This document shows, in pieces, positions 43,201 through 51,065 of a stretch of 64,000 bases of DNA. Source of the stretch: Norana najaformis (lineage: Eukaryota > Annelida > Clitellata > Crassiclitellata > Hormogastridae). Both the position numbers and the translations under genes were made by a program. The notes under the pieces were generated by a model that saw only the letters and a program-made list of their open reading frames with translations, was not told where the DNA came from and did no database searches. Location: contig OZ029919.1 in the NCBI GenBank assembly GCA_964023275.1, positions 3,431,367 through 3,495,366 on the forward strand, read 5' to 3'. Numbering within the stretch: position 1 is the stretch's first letter; the number at the start of each line of letters is the position of its first letter.

Positions 43201-45056
43201 GGCAACAGGACCTCCGATTATCAACCGTGGCAGCCCAGCGAAGACGAGCCCATGGGGTGGACGCAACACTCGACAGATGTACACTTTGTCTGGATTTGGA
43301 CGAGGGTCAGTGGTGTCTTTGTTTTACAGTTTTAGTCACCTAGGTGGAGCAGCAGTTGGCTCTTGGTCATCAGATAAAATGCTGTTTAGCCATCTTTCTT
43401 ACAATGCATTGAAAATCTGATTTGATATTCTTTCGTTTGGGTTACCATAGCCGCAGTACTTCTATGAACAGTAAATTGAACAGTAATTATTTTGTTTATT
43501 TGTTCTTTTATTTTTGTTTTATTATTTGGCTAATTACATTATAACAACTCTTTAACTAGCAATAACTTGCTACAAACTAACCATTATGTTACTTTGCTGA
43601 GGAAGTCTGTGATGAGTTTGACTGGTTTTGACAGGGAAGTCCAGCATGAACAGATTGAACGTCTTGACAGACGCCGGGATGCACTTGGTGCTGGAAGCTA
43701 CGGATTCATGCACAGCAGCGGAGGAGGTGGTGGTAGTGGTGGTGGAGGTGGTAGCGGAGGTGGTGTGCCATGGCTGGAACACAAAGAAAGAGAGCAGGAA
43801 CAAAGGTCAGACATCTGCTGTTGTTGCTTTTGGCATTTCTTTTAATGTAATTAAAATATTTATTCAACTGTAATTTAATCCATTTAAAAGAAAAATAAAT
43901 TATAATAGGTTTATTATTCATGTGTGGCACAGTGGTCTGTCTGTAATGTGTTTGGTCAATGTTCTTGCGGTTGCGGGTTCAACTCCATGTAACGACCCTG
44001 GGCAAGTTGTTTGCACAGAGCGTACGTAACTCTGTCACCAAACAGTATAATTTGGTATCGGCTTAAGCTAGGAAGTGAACGGCAAGCCCTGCTATGCGCT
44101 GGCCCCATGTCCAACACCTTGGGATTCATCCGTTGCTGGCTCAAGGGCCTAAAGAAAAGGAAATGAGTGCCTCCCCTACATATCATTTGTGGAATATGGG
44201 ATACTTTATTTTTTTGCTTTACTTTTATTATTCATGCAATTTATTTGGATGTAGTTAATCTGGTGTTTTTTATTACACCGGAACCTAACTGATGTGCTTC
44301 ATTATGACGTGAATTCGGATATAACACGGTCACAGATATGAATCCCAAATTTTGCTGAGCTTTAGAAAGGACCTTAGTTAGAGCACAACCTTGTTATAAG
44401 GCAGTTTTTGATACGGCTCCCAAATACCGCATTACAGGGAGGTTCAAGTGTATCATTATTTCTATTAGGGCGATCAACATCACAGAAAATTTATGGTGGC
44501 ATTTCATTGCTTCATGACCAAGTCCATGGTTTTAATCATGGCATGTCTTGCACGAATGGGCAGTTTGTTGTGGAGTCCTGCATGCTGTAAATAAAGGTTT
44601 GCTTGCCTGATTGCTGCTGTTGTATTGGCACTTCTTCAGCCACATGACCATGATGGCCGTTTGGTGATATAGGCACATAATAGATATGTCATACCTTGGC
44701 TTATTAATTATTATTATTATTATTATTATTTTGCATTTATTAATGTGCAAGGTTAGTAAATCTGAATCTGAGGCTCGAAGCAATTATGAATGAAGAACTT
44801 GCTCAAGGTCCCTACCGTCTAAAGGCAGGCTCAAACCTGTACTCTCTGCATAACAAGCTGAGTGTTCTATCCAGTCAGCTACTGTGTCCCATCAACGTCA
44901 TCCTTTTAAGGCATTATGCCAAGAATAAATGCTGAATGTTTCAGGAGATAAATTTTCGAATACCTCTTGTAATTTAGGTTCATGGGTCCTCCTCCTCCGA
45001 TGACTCTGTTTCAGTGGCGTGATCGGGGTCGACATCAAAGGACTTCAACGAGATAA
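13944..45056 (+). CDS. VIRMA: VIRMA (virilizer homologue), m6A writer scaffold, 42 coding exons
   Basis: Exons: 13944-14012, 14353-14465, 15013-15099, 15661-15709, 16168-16303, 16608-17351, 17747-17865, 18294-18365, 18791-18886, 19420-19565, 20207-20286, 20903-21063, 21760-22134, 22608-22696, 25802-26000, 26313-26410, 27082-27262, 27752-27869, 28213-28368, 28990-29133, 29503-29724, 30541-30626, 31263-31409, 32344-32439, 33218-33290, 33844-33980, 34327-34435, 35044-35134, 35522-35752, 36291-36396, 37414-37488, 37914-38074, 38714-38999, 39665-39764, 40187-40344, 40798-40922, 41399-41463, 41759-41976, 42368-42467, 43116-43305, 43635-43805, 44978-45056. They total 6258 bases (2085 residues) and phases agree at every junction. 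All donors are GT. Anchors include ELLFFDTF at the N terminus, NTSRPPSMHVDDF near the RG-rich tail, and the C-terminal RGRH. Known of the family: a nuclear scaffold with WTAP, ZC3H13 and HAKAI that directs METTL3-METTL14. Vertebrate VIRMA is about 1812 residues; the extra length is mainly low-complexity sequence. Confidence 0.95.
14466..15012 (+). other. VIRMA intron 2, nothing recognised
   Basis: AT-rich unique-looking DNA with no second homologous exon and no repeat that I can match. Confidence 0.5.
15775..16015 (+). repeat. tRNA-derived SINE, family B
   Basis: Contains cacttgtttgcgcaaaccat, gctgggaagcaaacggcaag and ggcctaaaacaaggaggtga. It lies in VIRMA intron 4, same strand as the gene. 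Confidence 0.75.
16608..17351 (+). CDS. VIRMA: VIRMA exon 6: long charged low-complexity exon
   Basis: 744 bases, residues 151-399. After ILPLGLEKAEFDSM it becomes dominated by Arg, Asp, Glu, Lys and Ser: RDPRDPPRD, RYRSRSKSD, DREREKERD and SPLRSPSPG. It replaces the acidic/proline linker of vertebrate VIRMA with a mixed-charge, RS-like segment reminiscent of splicing factors. It is probably disordered and phosphorylated (inference). The frame stays open upstream into the intron, but the acceptor TTTCTTGCAG at 16598-16607 fits the phase. Confidence 0.88.
17397..17590 (+). repeat. Family E element, single arm
   Basis: Starts with repeated TAATC units, then aatgcccaaggcatcagccg, atggtcgcttcaagtcaaaa and agaaaccagaagccaggcta. 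It lies in VIRMA intron 6. Related arms: 19130-19285 (reverse), 31030-31145, 33400-33560 and 39370-39610. Confidence 0.7.
17747..18886 (+). CDS. VIRMA: VIRMA exons 7-9: acidic linker
   Basis: Three small exons encode MDLYDSIDRDNSPEAMDLY, ILSDGEIQ, EGDGDYSQISSDEN and SIASFNPYQCDLAPLE. They correspond to the vertebrate stretch with QYSDEGE, YEQISSDED and YDPYDRELVPL. Exon 7 has two usable in-frame acceptors, GAGCAG (start 17747) and TTCCAG (start 17762), so a five-residue alternative (VDSFP) is possible. Confidence 0.88.
17876..18115. repeat. About 41-bp minisatellite in VIRMA intron 7
   Basis: Five to six copies of a unit containing ttattctgtttaaatgctta and gtggattcataaatat, directly after the exon 7 donor. 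Confidence 0.8.
19130..19290 (-). repeat. Family E element, reverse arm
   Basis: Contains ggaattcgacctggcttctc, acttggaagcgaccatcgat and ttgggcatcatgataatggt, in VIRMA intron 9. It is preceded by a (CTTA)n tract at 19090-19115 and the dispersed motif ggacatatggcatgttaaca. Confidence 0.65.
19420..22696 (+). CDS. VIRMA: VIRMA exons 10-14: first helical-repeat block
   Basis: Residues about 496-779. It includes WIEAMEQVPGLLIPGLVHL, the segment RHLKMGIRVAGALC, and KLLDLYTSPNMSTSIKVL, in the order of the ARM-like helical core of virilizer. Exon 13 carries an insertion of about 60 residues absent from vertebrate VIRMA, acidic and containing VKHEPMEMEED. Introns hold repeat families B, D and E. Confidence 0.92.
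21235..21335 (+). repeat. Repeat family D copy
   Basis: Contains gtagtgccagtgccaagcct, ggataaaggaggagggcaac and gccataagatgtcgttaaac, in VIRMA intron 12. Confidence 0.75.
23540..23735. repeat. Minisatellite with ttttagccagtgctcaaac units
   Basis: Repeated halves gtagggtcttttagccagtg and ctcaaacttttttagccagt alternate for about four 50-base periods. Each unit contains a pyrimidine run plus AG, i.e. an acceptor-like string on the sense strand of the intron. Confidence 0.8.
24162..24332. mobile_element. MITE with CACTxGAACCTC inverted ends
   Basis: The left end cactagaacctcattatcac is mirrored by a right end reading cagaggttccagtg. Both are flanked by TTTA. Internal gatataacgtggtcaat resembles pogo/Tigger-like MITE sequence. 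Related pieces are at 35330-35480, 36745-36825 and 44272-44452. The superfamily is an inference. Confidence 0.6.
25802..31409 (+). CDS. VIRMA: VIRMA exons 15-23: central helical core
   Basis: Residues about 780-1229. Recognisable pieces: MEMDVTEPP, CLEEIARILSNADNLI, LHNLYSMTF, ENISVLLPFIEM, KVAELQEWLQPMKSI and RTFILALVQPILALMKAIL. They match the vertebrate order MDMDLLESS, INLLEEVFHLME, LHNLYLITF, KNLQSLITLME, LQELGKWLEPLKNL and TLLKTMLTELL. Exon 18 is followed at once in its intron by a non-LTR retrotransposon tail, but the GTGAGT donor is intact. Confidence 0.93.
27870..28145 (+). mobile_element. Non-LTR retrotransposon C-terminal relic
   Basis: The frame encodes AFSVAGPKFWNSIPMSVLSA, then LLSFRSQLKTYLFQIAY, the usual last residues of CR1/L2-like reverse transcriptase ORFs. 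A 3' untranslated tail follows, ending ttattattattattt. It is 5'-truncated in VIRMA intron 18, sense orientation, starting within 30 bases of the donor. Confidence 0.75.
28795..28870. repeat. Short tandem repeat (cataacattttgg)
   Basis: Four degenerate copies of about 24 bases with ataacatttt cores, in VIRMA intron 19. Confidence 0.6.
29160..29340. repeat. About 40-bp minisatellite in VIRMA intron 20
   Basis: Five copies of a unit with gaggcatttattaatcactt and aagaagagttagagggtttg. The frame through it (FEAFINHLRRVR) is an artefact. Confidence 0.8.
29765..29895 (+). repeat. Non-LTR/SINE 3' tail
   Basis: Same tail as after the retrotransposon relic at 28035-28140: gactgactttctgggtattg, ttgtgcattagacaccggcg, ctgtagaagtt. 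VIRMA intron 21. Confidence 0.65.
30755..30875. repeat. (GATA)n/(GACA)n microsatellite
   Basis: Interrupted tetranucleotide array in VIRMA intron 22. Confidence 0.9.
31030..31145 (+). repeat. Family E fragment
   Basis: Contains ttggagaagcctggttgaat and agaaacctgaagccaggcta, in VIRMA intron 22. Confidence 0.55.
31855..32175 (+). mobile_element. Non-LTR endonuclease-RT C-terminal relic
   Basis: The open frame encodes KKRRMKWAGHVLRM, GRPKRRWIDCLEEDLK and EEMAGKRDLWRDVI. This is the characteristic end of LINE reverse transcriptases (WAGHVxRM, GRPxxRWxD). It is 5'-truncated and in the sense orientation in VIRMA intron 23. The unbroken frame suggests a fairly recent insertion. A (TGTA)n tract lies before it at 31741-31825. 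Confidence 0.82.
32344..38074 (+). CDS. VIRMA: VIRMA exons 24-32: C-terminal helical core
   Basis: Residues about 1230-1589. It includes FKDVTCLPSLLSVHTLLCS, VQNDIIDTLMAFTQ, LSGLIVISEMLPLPLPVQT, GTSCQPLHQLLRRVC, FQSLCDVEITLLMPE and MDHDYGFYYVKQ. The vertebrate counterparts FKDMRVPSALVTLHMLLCS, NDIIDILLTFTQ, FSGLILLSELLPLPLPMQT and AEHDYGLFHLK appear in the same order. Exon 29 contains an Ala/Pro-rich insertion, and its intron holds repeated donor-like motifs. Confidence 0.94.
32480..32670 (+). repeat. tRNA-derived SINE, family F, damaged
   Basis: Contains gagacggttactgtatagga, accttgagcaagtt and cagcaccatcgactgatatt. Intact relatives: 49145-49335 and 58688-58865. VIRMA intron 24. Confidence 0.65.
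32700..33060 (-). repeat. Dispersed repeat related to 62455-62600
   Basis: ttcaagaacaaactcgtcgg and ggtgattgggtgattagctc match ttcaagaacagattcatcag and ggtgacaggttgattagctc in the right arm. It carries a 174-codon minus-strand frame without recognisable protein features. Confidence 0.55.
33400..33560 (+). repeat. Family E element, single arm
   Basis: Contains taatctaatctaaagacttc, ccaaggcatcagtcagtggt and ataaaccagaagctaggcta. VIRMA intron 25. Confidence 0.68.
34170..34216. repeat. (GA)n microsatellite
   Basis: GA-rich run in VIRMA intron 26, about 110 bases before exon 27. Confidence 0.9.
35745..36190 (+). repeat. Tandem array of donor-like motifs in VIRMA intron 29
   Basis: After the true donor (tctgg|gtaagc at 35753) the intron repeats a degenerate 35-45-base unit built as ttcttgttctttnatgatctgggtaag. 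About ten copies carry GGGTAAG, TGGTAAG or near variants, spaced to 36180. The unit resembles the exon-intron junction itself plus a pyrimidine tract. Confidence 0.85.
36420..36635 (+). mobile_element. Non-LTR retrotransposon C-terminal relic
   Basis: The frame encodes NSPTCWNRLPRVLR, then LSVFRRRLKTVLF, the WNxLP and FRRxLKTxLF signature of retrotransposon RT C termini. It ends with the tail gaggcgctttataaatctc. VIRMA intron 30, sense orientation. Confidence 0.72.
36905..37180 (-). repeat. tRNA-derived SINE, family B, antisense
   Basis: Reverse copy containing ggtcctggacatggggccag, tgcgcaaacaacttgcccag and atggagtcgaacccagcaat, flanked by VIRMA exons 30 and 31. Confidence 0.75.
38714..40922 (+). 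CDS. VIRMA: VIRMA exons 33-36: conserved C-terminal region and NLS-like motif
   Basis: Residues about 1589-1812. Exon 33 gives TFSKDSSDCIATLSSAAE and TYTMSFADVREML. Exon 35 gives TVYLVTDDEDDRL and TYWLSTP. Exon 36 gives VRCDLITMA and ends PKRKRRI, a basic nuclear-localisation-like cluster. Vertebrate VIRMA has TAYVLADVMDDQLKSMW and VKVDLIELS here. Confidence 0.9.
39370..39610. repeat. Family E foldback (two inverted arms)
   Basis: The left arm starts taatctaatcgatgacttct and the right arm ends agaagtctttagattagaa. Near-complementary arms meet at about 39500. The transcript of VIRMA intron 33 could form a long hairpin here. Confidence 0.75.
41399..45056 (+). CDS. VIRMA: VIRMA exons 37-42: RG/RGG-rich C-terminal tail
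   Basis: Residues about 1812-2085. Exon 38 carries MRGRGFGRGG and the highly conserved NTSRPPSMHVDDF. Exon 39 has GGRGGFSNRGRFFSPPGNY, exon 40 several RGG-like units, and exon 41 a glycine-serine run. Exon 42 ends RGRHQRTSTR and TAA at 45054-45056, matching the vertebrate end RGRHVRSFTR. RG-rich tails usually bind RNA and are methylated on arginine (family knowledge; not shown here). Confidence 0.94.
41985..42140. repeat. (TGTA)n microsatellite
   Basis: Interrupted TGTATG repeats directly after the VIRMA exon 38 donor. Confidence 0.85.
43925..44215 (+). repeat. tRNA-derived SINE, family B, near full length
   Basis: The best copy: head tggcacagtggtctgtctgt with B-box-like gttgcgggttcaactcc, then aagctaggaagtgaacggca, ggccccatgtccaacacctt, and tail atatgggatactttattt. 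VIRMA intron 41. Confidence 0.8.
44272..44452. mobile_element. MITE with CACxxGAACCT ends and TA duplication
   Basis: Begins TA then caccggaacctaac and ends gggaggttcaagtg then TA. The inverted ends and internal gatataacacggtcac relate it to 24162-24332. A pogo/Tigger-like affinity is inferred from the TA target and the ends. VIRMA intron 41. Confidence 0.6.
44755..44890 (-). repeat. tRNA-derived SINE head, family F-like, antisense
   Basis: Contains aacttgctcaaggtccctac and gcaggctcaaacctgtactc, the reverse of the family F segment with cttgagcaagtcc. Preceded by (ATT)n at 44700-44733. Confidence 0.55.
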
Positions 45057-46205
45057 ACGAACTTTACGAAATGGACACTGTTAATTGTTGTTCTTGAGAC
45101 TGTCCAGTTCAGGACTGAATTTTTCAGCAGACTGTTGCATCAGCTGTGGACCATATGTACACTAAATCTTGCTTGATTTTGTGCAGACTGATTTCTGCGT
45201 TACATTCTTCGAGTGTCTATGTTTTCAATTTACCCAAAGCATTTGCAGACATAGAGGCATCTGTTAATGATTTTCAGAATCAGAACCCTGTCTTAATGAT
45301 TATTCCATGAAGCCAGGAAGGACACTTATTTTTACATGAAACACAAGCAATCAATCTTGCTTTGTGTTGCATTTTTAAGTTCATTTATGTATTGCAACAT
45401 GAGAAACTTAAACTGTCTTGAATCGTCTGCTAGGCCTGGTTATCTAAATTCAGTAAAAGCACATGTTGCAGTGCCTCCGTGCAAGAGAAAGTTGCTTTGC
45501 ATATTGCTTCATTATATTTCAAAGATTTGCATCTCCAAATTAGCACAGTCCGCATAGAGTTGGACACGAAACGATGGGCTGTGGTGGTAAAGAATCTCTC
45601 CTAATGGCACTGAAAACGACCAGGGTTGAGACTATGATCGTTGTATAAGACGTGCAGATGCATCTTATATCTAGCTCTAAATAATGTCAGTTTTGCCTTA
45701 GGGAAGGAACTGGTCAGAGAAGCAGAAAAGAGGTGCATAATGAAAATGTTGCCACCTCCAGTGTATTGTTTTTGGAGTTGGATCATTTGTCTTCTGTGGC
45801 AGCAATTTCATTTTCTTTAAAGTAGAAAATTTTAGTGGACTTCCTTCACATGCTCAGTAAGACCCAGTTTTCATTTTAGCAATCTTTTTGTGGCCGGCTG
45901 AACTGTTTAGGAACCATCAGGTAATGTTTTAAATTCTTCTGTTAAATGGAGTTATTCTTTCTTACATTTTAAACCTGTAATACAATCTTATTAAAAGAGG
46001 TACCGATATTCGGTCACGATTTGTTGAATTATAGATGTTCAATATCTGTTGGCCAGCATTTAAAATCAGATAAGTTTGATCATCTGATCAGCATTTGCTG
46101 ATCATTGCTTGAATTGATTGGGCTTATGGACTAGATTTTAGCATGTCCTCGTTAAATGCCTTTGCATTATACACACGCGCTATGGAAGTTATTAGAATGT
46201 TATGG
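45057..46205 (+). other. VIRMA 3' flank, UTR extent unknown
   Basis: Follows the stop codon. No clear AATAAA is seen in the first kilobase; ATTAAA near 45990 is a weak candidate. 46120-46200 carries a degraded non-LTR-type tail (tgcattatacacacgcgcta). No coding exon recognised. Confidence 0.5.
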
Positions 46206-46209
46206 TAAT

Positions 46210-47607
46210 TTTACATTACAGTTACCAGTGTTCATATGGAGGTGCATGATGGCCACCAACGCAAGAGTTCACCTACGTATCTTGTATCAGTCTGGCAAGA
46301 TGGTGACTAAAGCAGTTGATTGCAGTTAGGCCATATGTTTAAAAGTTGGCCTGGTTGGCTGGCCACATTGATTAATGCATACGTCAAGGCGCCTCTGAAC
46401 ATGAGGATGCTGGTTTGCTTCCTGGTCGTGTCTTATTTCAGAGATTTGAATCTTGTGCTAGCACGGTCCGTACACGAGGACCTAAATGGTGTGGTGCCCA
46501 TTCAAACGGGCATTAGTGGCGAAGGATATCACCCGATAAACTCGTTGAAAATTGAGCAGGGTCAAGGCCATATGGTCGCTGTAGAAAAACATGTGCGTTT
46601 GCATATGTAGATTTGTTATTATTGGTGTTGTTGACATTAAGTTTAGAATATGGCCATCGTGTTTTCTACTCTAGATGGCATAAGCGACAGCAAAAGCTGG
46701 GTGATAGCAACAGGACTCATAGTCATAAACTGCCAGAATGAAGTTCCCCATGGCACTGTGGGCAAACCCAATGCTGGGACTTGTTTGCACATGCCTCGGG
46801 GAGTTGGGCTTAGTATCGGAAAACATTTTGGAAAACACACATTAATGAAAATCAGATTTACTGAGCCTCATACCGCTTGGCCTGATGGCTGGGCCTGATA
46901 GTTGCAGTCCAACCCTTACAAAATCCTCCATAAGTGTGGCCATAAAATGTCTACATTGTGTATCTATCTAGCATAACCCAACGTTCATCCAGCTCTTTTC
47001 ATGAACCTTGTGGTAGCTGTCAATACATGTATGTTTTGAGAGTGCAGACATGGATTTCATGTTATTACATGCATTGTATTATTCTGACTGTGTGATGATA
47101 TTACCAATATTTGGACTCTGATTAATACAAGCTCATTTGAAATCGTAAGAAAATTTCGGAATTTACTTGGAAAGGCTGATTGAACATCTCGTTTTATTGA
47201 TGCAAGTAACGGAGCGGTGGAGTTTCCTTCGGTGAATGACGCGCTCTTCGTTAGGCGAGCTTGTAGTGCCATTGGTTTGTTGGCTTAAACAGCTTGAAAC
47301 GGATTTAGTTCGCATGCAGCTGACCGCCGGAATTGTATTCGATTTTTCACTATTACGTAGTGAGGCCAAGTTGAAAGGAATTGTAGTTTGTCAGACTACA
47401 AATAGTTGTGCGAAGACTCACTCCATCATATCGGTTGCCAGTAAAAGTGGGAAGTAACCGATCGTACATATGGCCTAACTGCAATCAACTGCTTTAGTCA
47501 CCATCTTGCCAGACTGATACAAGATATGTAGGTGAACTCACGTAGGTGAACTCTTGTGTTGGTGGCCATCATGCACCTCCATATGAACAATGGTAACTGT
47601 AATGTAA
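46210..47607. mobile_element. 1.4-kb element with ~130-bp terminal inverted repeats
   Basis: The left arm 46210-46337 (ttacattacagttaccag to ggccatatg) is mirrored by the right arm 47467-47607 (catatggcc to tggtaactgtaatgtaa). Arms are near identical except for a 14-base tandem duplication (gtaggtgaactc) in the right one. No transposase frame is seen, so it is non-autonomous. A family A SINE sits just inside the left arm. The target duplication is unclear. Confidence 0.85.
46352..46610 (+). repeat. tRNA-derived SINE, family A, inside the inverted-repeat element
   Basis: Contains acgtcaaggcgcctctgaac, tgctagcacggtccgtacac and gtcaaggccatatggtcgct, matching the copy at 13575-13850. Its B box (ggtttgcttcc) is degraded. 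Confidence 0.75.
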
Positions 47608-49140
47608 ACTATCTTGTGCAGTTATTGTAAGCTGATGTTCGGTAGGGGGCGCTGCTTAAGCGTTTCCTTTCAGTGGTTCTATACAAATATCCGTTTACAT
47701 CGTGTTTATATCACGCTTAATGAAATCCGATCAGGTATTATTAGTTTTGGTCTCCACGCCAAATAGAATGCGTCTTCCCTCGTGTCGAGCAAGTTGTGTG
47801 TGTGCAGATTGTAGGCCAAATCGTAAACTCGAGATTTCTTCAGCGCCCAAAGAAAGCTGTCGCTGGAACCAGTTTATTCGCAGGCGCTCAGTCAAAAGGA
47901 AATCGATAGGCAGTTAAGGTCAGACTCGGTTCCAGGTCAAGATAAAGGGGTCAGGCGGGCAGACGGCTACGGTAGATGGAGTTTAGAAGCGGAGCGGTCA
48001 GATCCATAAAAGGAATCAGCAAAGGATTTACACGAGTGTTCGGTTTCGAGTGAAAGACCTGTTCAGAGATTGCAAGAGGTGCTTGTAGACCTACATAACA
48101 AGATAGATGCTTAAAGTAGTACGACACAAGTGTTGAAGACGGAACACTTAGAATATTGTTCGTAATCAGATATCAACCAAAACATTTAACATAGTCGACG
48201 GTTTTTCGATGTTTGTGCGATAGGTTTCTTCTGTAGTTCATCATATGTTACCCGAGTATTTTCATTTCACATGTTGTATCATCTTAGAAGCATCCAATTT
48301 CTTCAGCAATTATGGCATCTTTAGATAGTCCCTCTGACTTGACGCAGCGCTCGTGAATAAGCTGGTGCCAATCGCTTGGCTTTAAAGCAGCAGTTTGGAA
48401 ATTGTTGGAGATTACGATTGTTTATTGTTGTTGTTCGGGCACTAATGACGGCTTCACTTGACAGGCTTTCGATTGGGATCACTCAGTTATGAACCAGCGG
48501 CGAGTTTAGCTATAGGCGTGGGGACGGTTCGCCCACGCCCCTCTTGGTTATTTGTCGGCGCCCCTCAGACCTGACCCCTGCATGGTGGAGACTGCCAGAA
48601 TTTGGCGCCCCTCTGGCAATGCTCTTCTTCTCCACGCAAGCAATTCTGGAGCCGCCATTGTTATGAAAGCCCATATTTTCGCAACAGATACAGAATATAA
48701 AAACAACAAAAACATACGAGCAACACAGTTAAACTGTTCAGTAGTCCGTTAAAATTCGGGGTCGTTGTACACAAATAATCGCAATCCCTTTGGTCGTCTC
48801 GCCTTTCGTTACAAACACCGCCATAACAGCCAGACGAGTTGAAATGGCGCAATGAAAACACAGTCAGAGCGGAAATAATATATAATAAGAGGGTCTGAGG
48901 ACTGACCGAACGGAAATAATATACAGTAATATACAGAAGGTATGACGGTCTGATCTAACGGAAGTTTCAAAATATTACTGGAGGTTTCTTTTGACAATTA
49001 GGCATCGTATTACCATATTTGATTAGCTCCTGTTTGTTTGGAACTGATACCAAGTTCTCAAGGAAATCAGACTGCCGTCAGCTGTCTCCTTGGTTTTCAT
49101 TGTTTTTCAACGGTAATTAATTAAACTTCACTGCTTTTCG
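47608..49140. other. Intergenic DNA with family C copies
   Basis: Family C lies at 47815-47945 (reverse), with a related fragment at 48330-48400. 48490-48660 is GC-richer with repeated ggcgcccct strings. The rest shows no gene or repeat that I recognise. Confidence 0.5.
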
Positions 49141-49144
49141 GGAA

Positions 49145-49335
49145 AGCACGGTAGCCAATCAGTTGTAAAGTGCTCGGCTAGTAACGCGGAAAGTACGGGT
49201 TCGATACTTAGGCCCACCTGAGACGGTTACTGAGGAGGGATACTGAGCAAGTCCTTCACTCGCAGTTGCTCAGCTCATCCAATGATGATTAGTCATTAGA
49301 AAATGGCGCTTAATAAATGCATAAATAATAATTAT
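49145..49335 (+). repeat. tRNA-derived SINE, family F
   Basis: The head carries a B-box-like acgggttcgatac. The body has gagacggttactgaggaggg and ctgagcaagtccttcactcg, and the tail ggcgcttaataaatgcataa. Confidence 0.75.
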
Positions 49336-49439
49336 TAGGAAAGCCTTACTGTTTTATTAGCCATCAGAGCCTAATAGTTTAGGTCATTTATGCAGTGGTG
49401 TACTATAGTGACGAGAAAGAGAATGAGTCAAAGGAATAG

Positions 49440-49770
49440 CAGAACGTTGAATTGGACCAGGAGGGAAAGGAGAACCAATGAGATTACGAGGAGGAAAAGG
49501 AAAACCAATAAGGTTATGAGGAGGAAAAGGAGAACCAATAAGATTATGAGGAGGAAAAGGAGAACCAATAAGATTATGAGGAGGAAAAGGAGAACCAATA
49601 AGATTACGAGGAGGAAAAGGAGAACCAATAAGATTACGAGGAGGAAAAGGAGAACCAATAAGATTATGAGGAGGAAAAGGAGAACCAATAAGAGTAGGCG
49701 GAGGGAAAGGAAAACCAATAAGATTACGAGGAGGAAAAGGAGAACCAATAAGATTAACAGGAGGGTAAGG
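49440..49770. repeat. 30-bp minisatellite (gaggaggaaaaggagaaccaataagatta)
   Basis: About ten copies differing at few sites. Because 30 is a multiple of three, frames stay open on both strands: a 10-residue NLIGSPFPPR repeat on minus, and RRKRRTNKI on plus. No conserved domain, start context or splice structure supports a gene. Confidence 0.9.
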
Positions 49771-50330
49771 AGAATAAGGCGGAGGATAAGGATGGAAAGA
49801 GCTGGAGAAATATGAGACAGAAGTAGCAGCAGATATGAGAAGAGAAGAAAGAGGAAAAGTGGAAGATGGAGGAGAAGAAATAGCAGGCAGATGAGTCGAA
49901 TAACGCATATGGGGAGTAAAAAGAGGAAACAAAGAGTATAGAGATGAGTTTGAGGAAGACGAGGAAGAGGAGAGGGATAAGGAAGGGAAGGAGATGTTAA
50001 TTGACTTCGTTCGAAAAATGTCTCCAGTTCATTAGTCAATTTTGTCAGCAACATGGATTTTTTGTCTTAACTTGATTGTCCGGCCGACCTTCCTCCGATT
50101 GTAATTTCCGTCCTGGCCTTGCTTCTTTATTAGCGTCGTCAGATGACCAAGAAAAAGACAGACAGAGGTAGACAAAGAGACAGAGAAGACAGGATGAGAG
50201 ACGGAACGACACACGGAGAGAATGAGAGAGACAGGTAGAGAAAAAGCCCGGCAGGAAAAGAGATCTACACGTTTTCCCATAGCGACCGATGGCCTCGACC
50301 CTGCTCATGTTGCAACGAAACTGATCGGTT
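49771..50330. repeat. Purine-rich low-complexity DNA
   Basis: GGA/GAA-rich on the plus strand to about 50000, then a GACAGA-rich stretch at 50150-50245. No gene recognised. Confidence 0.6.
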
Positions 50331-50334
50331 GAGA

Positions 50335-50480
50335 TCTTTCGTAATCGTAATCGTAAGCGTAATTCCGAGATTTCTACAGCGACCAACGAAAGCCGCGCCG
50401 AGGGGACCAGCTTATTCGCAGGCGCTGAGTCAAAACAAAATCGATAGGCAAAAAGGTTCGGTTCCAGGTCAAGATCCAAA
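50335..50480 (-). repeat. SINE-like family C copy
   Basis: Contains ttccgagatttctacagcga, gaccagcttattcgcaggcg and ttccaggtcaagatccaaaa. Confidence 0.65.
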
Positions 50481-50502
50481 AGTCAAACGGAGAGATATTC
50501 GT

Positions 50503-50504
<2 letters not shown>

Positions 50505-50565
<61 letters not shown>
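50505..50565. repeat. (TA)n microsatellite, about 60 bp
   Basis: Uninterrupted TA dinucleotides directly after the family C copy. Confidence 0.95.
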
Positions 50566-50567
<2 letters not shown>

Positions 50568-50809
50568 ATATATTGTAGCCTAAAGGGACCTATATTAGGG
50601 TGGTCCAAAAGCAGTTTTGTTAAAGTTCAATACTGGAACCTACGATTGCAGTTCATCTATGATGAAAAGTTTCACCAAATTACCTCTCTATTCTAACATA
50701 GGCGGAATCATATAATTATTAAGAGCAATCATAGCTGGAAACTCGATGTTCTTAACTCGAGCCAAATCCAATCTGGTAACATCGACCTTTCTAGTTACCC
50801 GAGTGCATT

Positions 50810-51065
50810 AGTTCTCCTCCTGCTCCCATTCTCCTCCTCCTTTTTTCACGTTCCTCCTCCTGTTCCTCCTCCTGGTCCTCCTCCTGTTCCTTCTCCTTCT
50901 CCTCCTTTCGTTCATGTTCTTCCTCCTGTTCCTCCTCCTCCTTCTCTTCCTTATCCTCTTCTTCCTTCTCCTCGTCCTTCTCCTCGTCCTTCTCCTCCTC
51001 CTTGTCCTCCTTCTTCTCCTCCTCCTTGTCCTCCTCCTTCTTCTCCTCCTCCTTCTGTTCCCGTT
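50810..51065. repeat. CTCCTC pyrimidine tract
   Basis: Nearly pure pyrimidine on the plus strand with CTCCTCCTT units. The Arg-rich minus-strand frame is an artefact. Confidence 0.9.

Noticed and set aside
49440..49770. CRISPR-like array
   Set aside because: Direct head-to-tail repeats without unique spacers, in animal DNA.
49384..50054. Long minus-strand frames of 182 and 208 codons
   Set aside because: Made almost wholly of the 30-bp minisatellite and flanking low-complexity DNA, and open in several frames at once. No domain or splice evidence.
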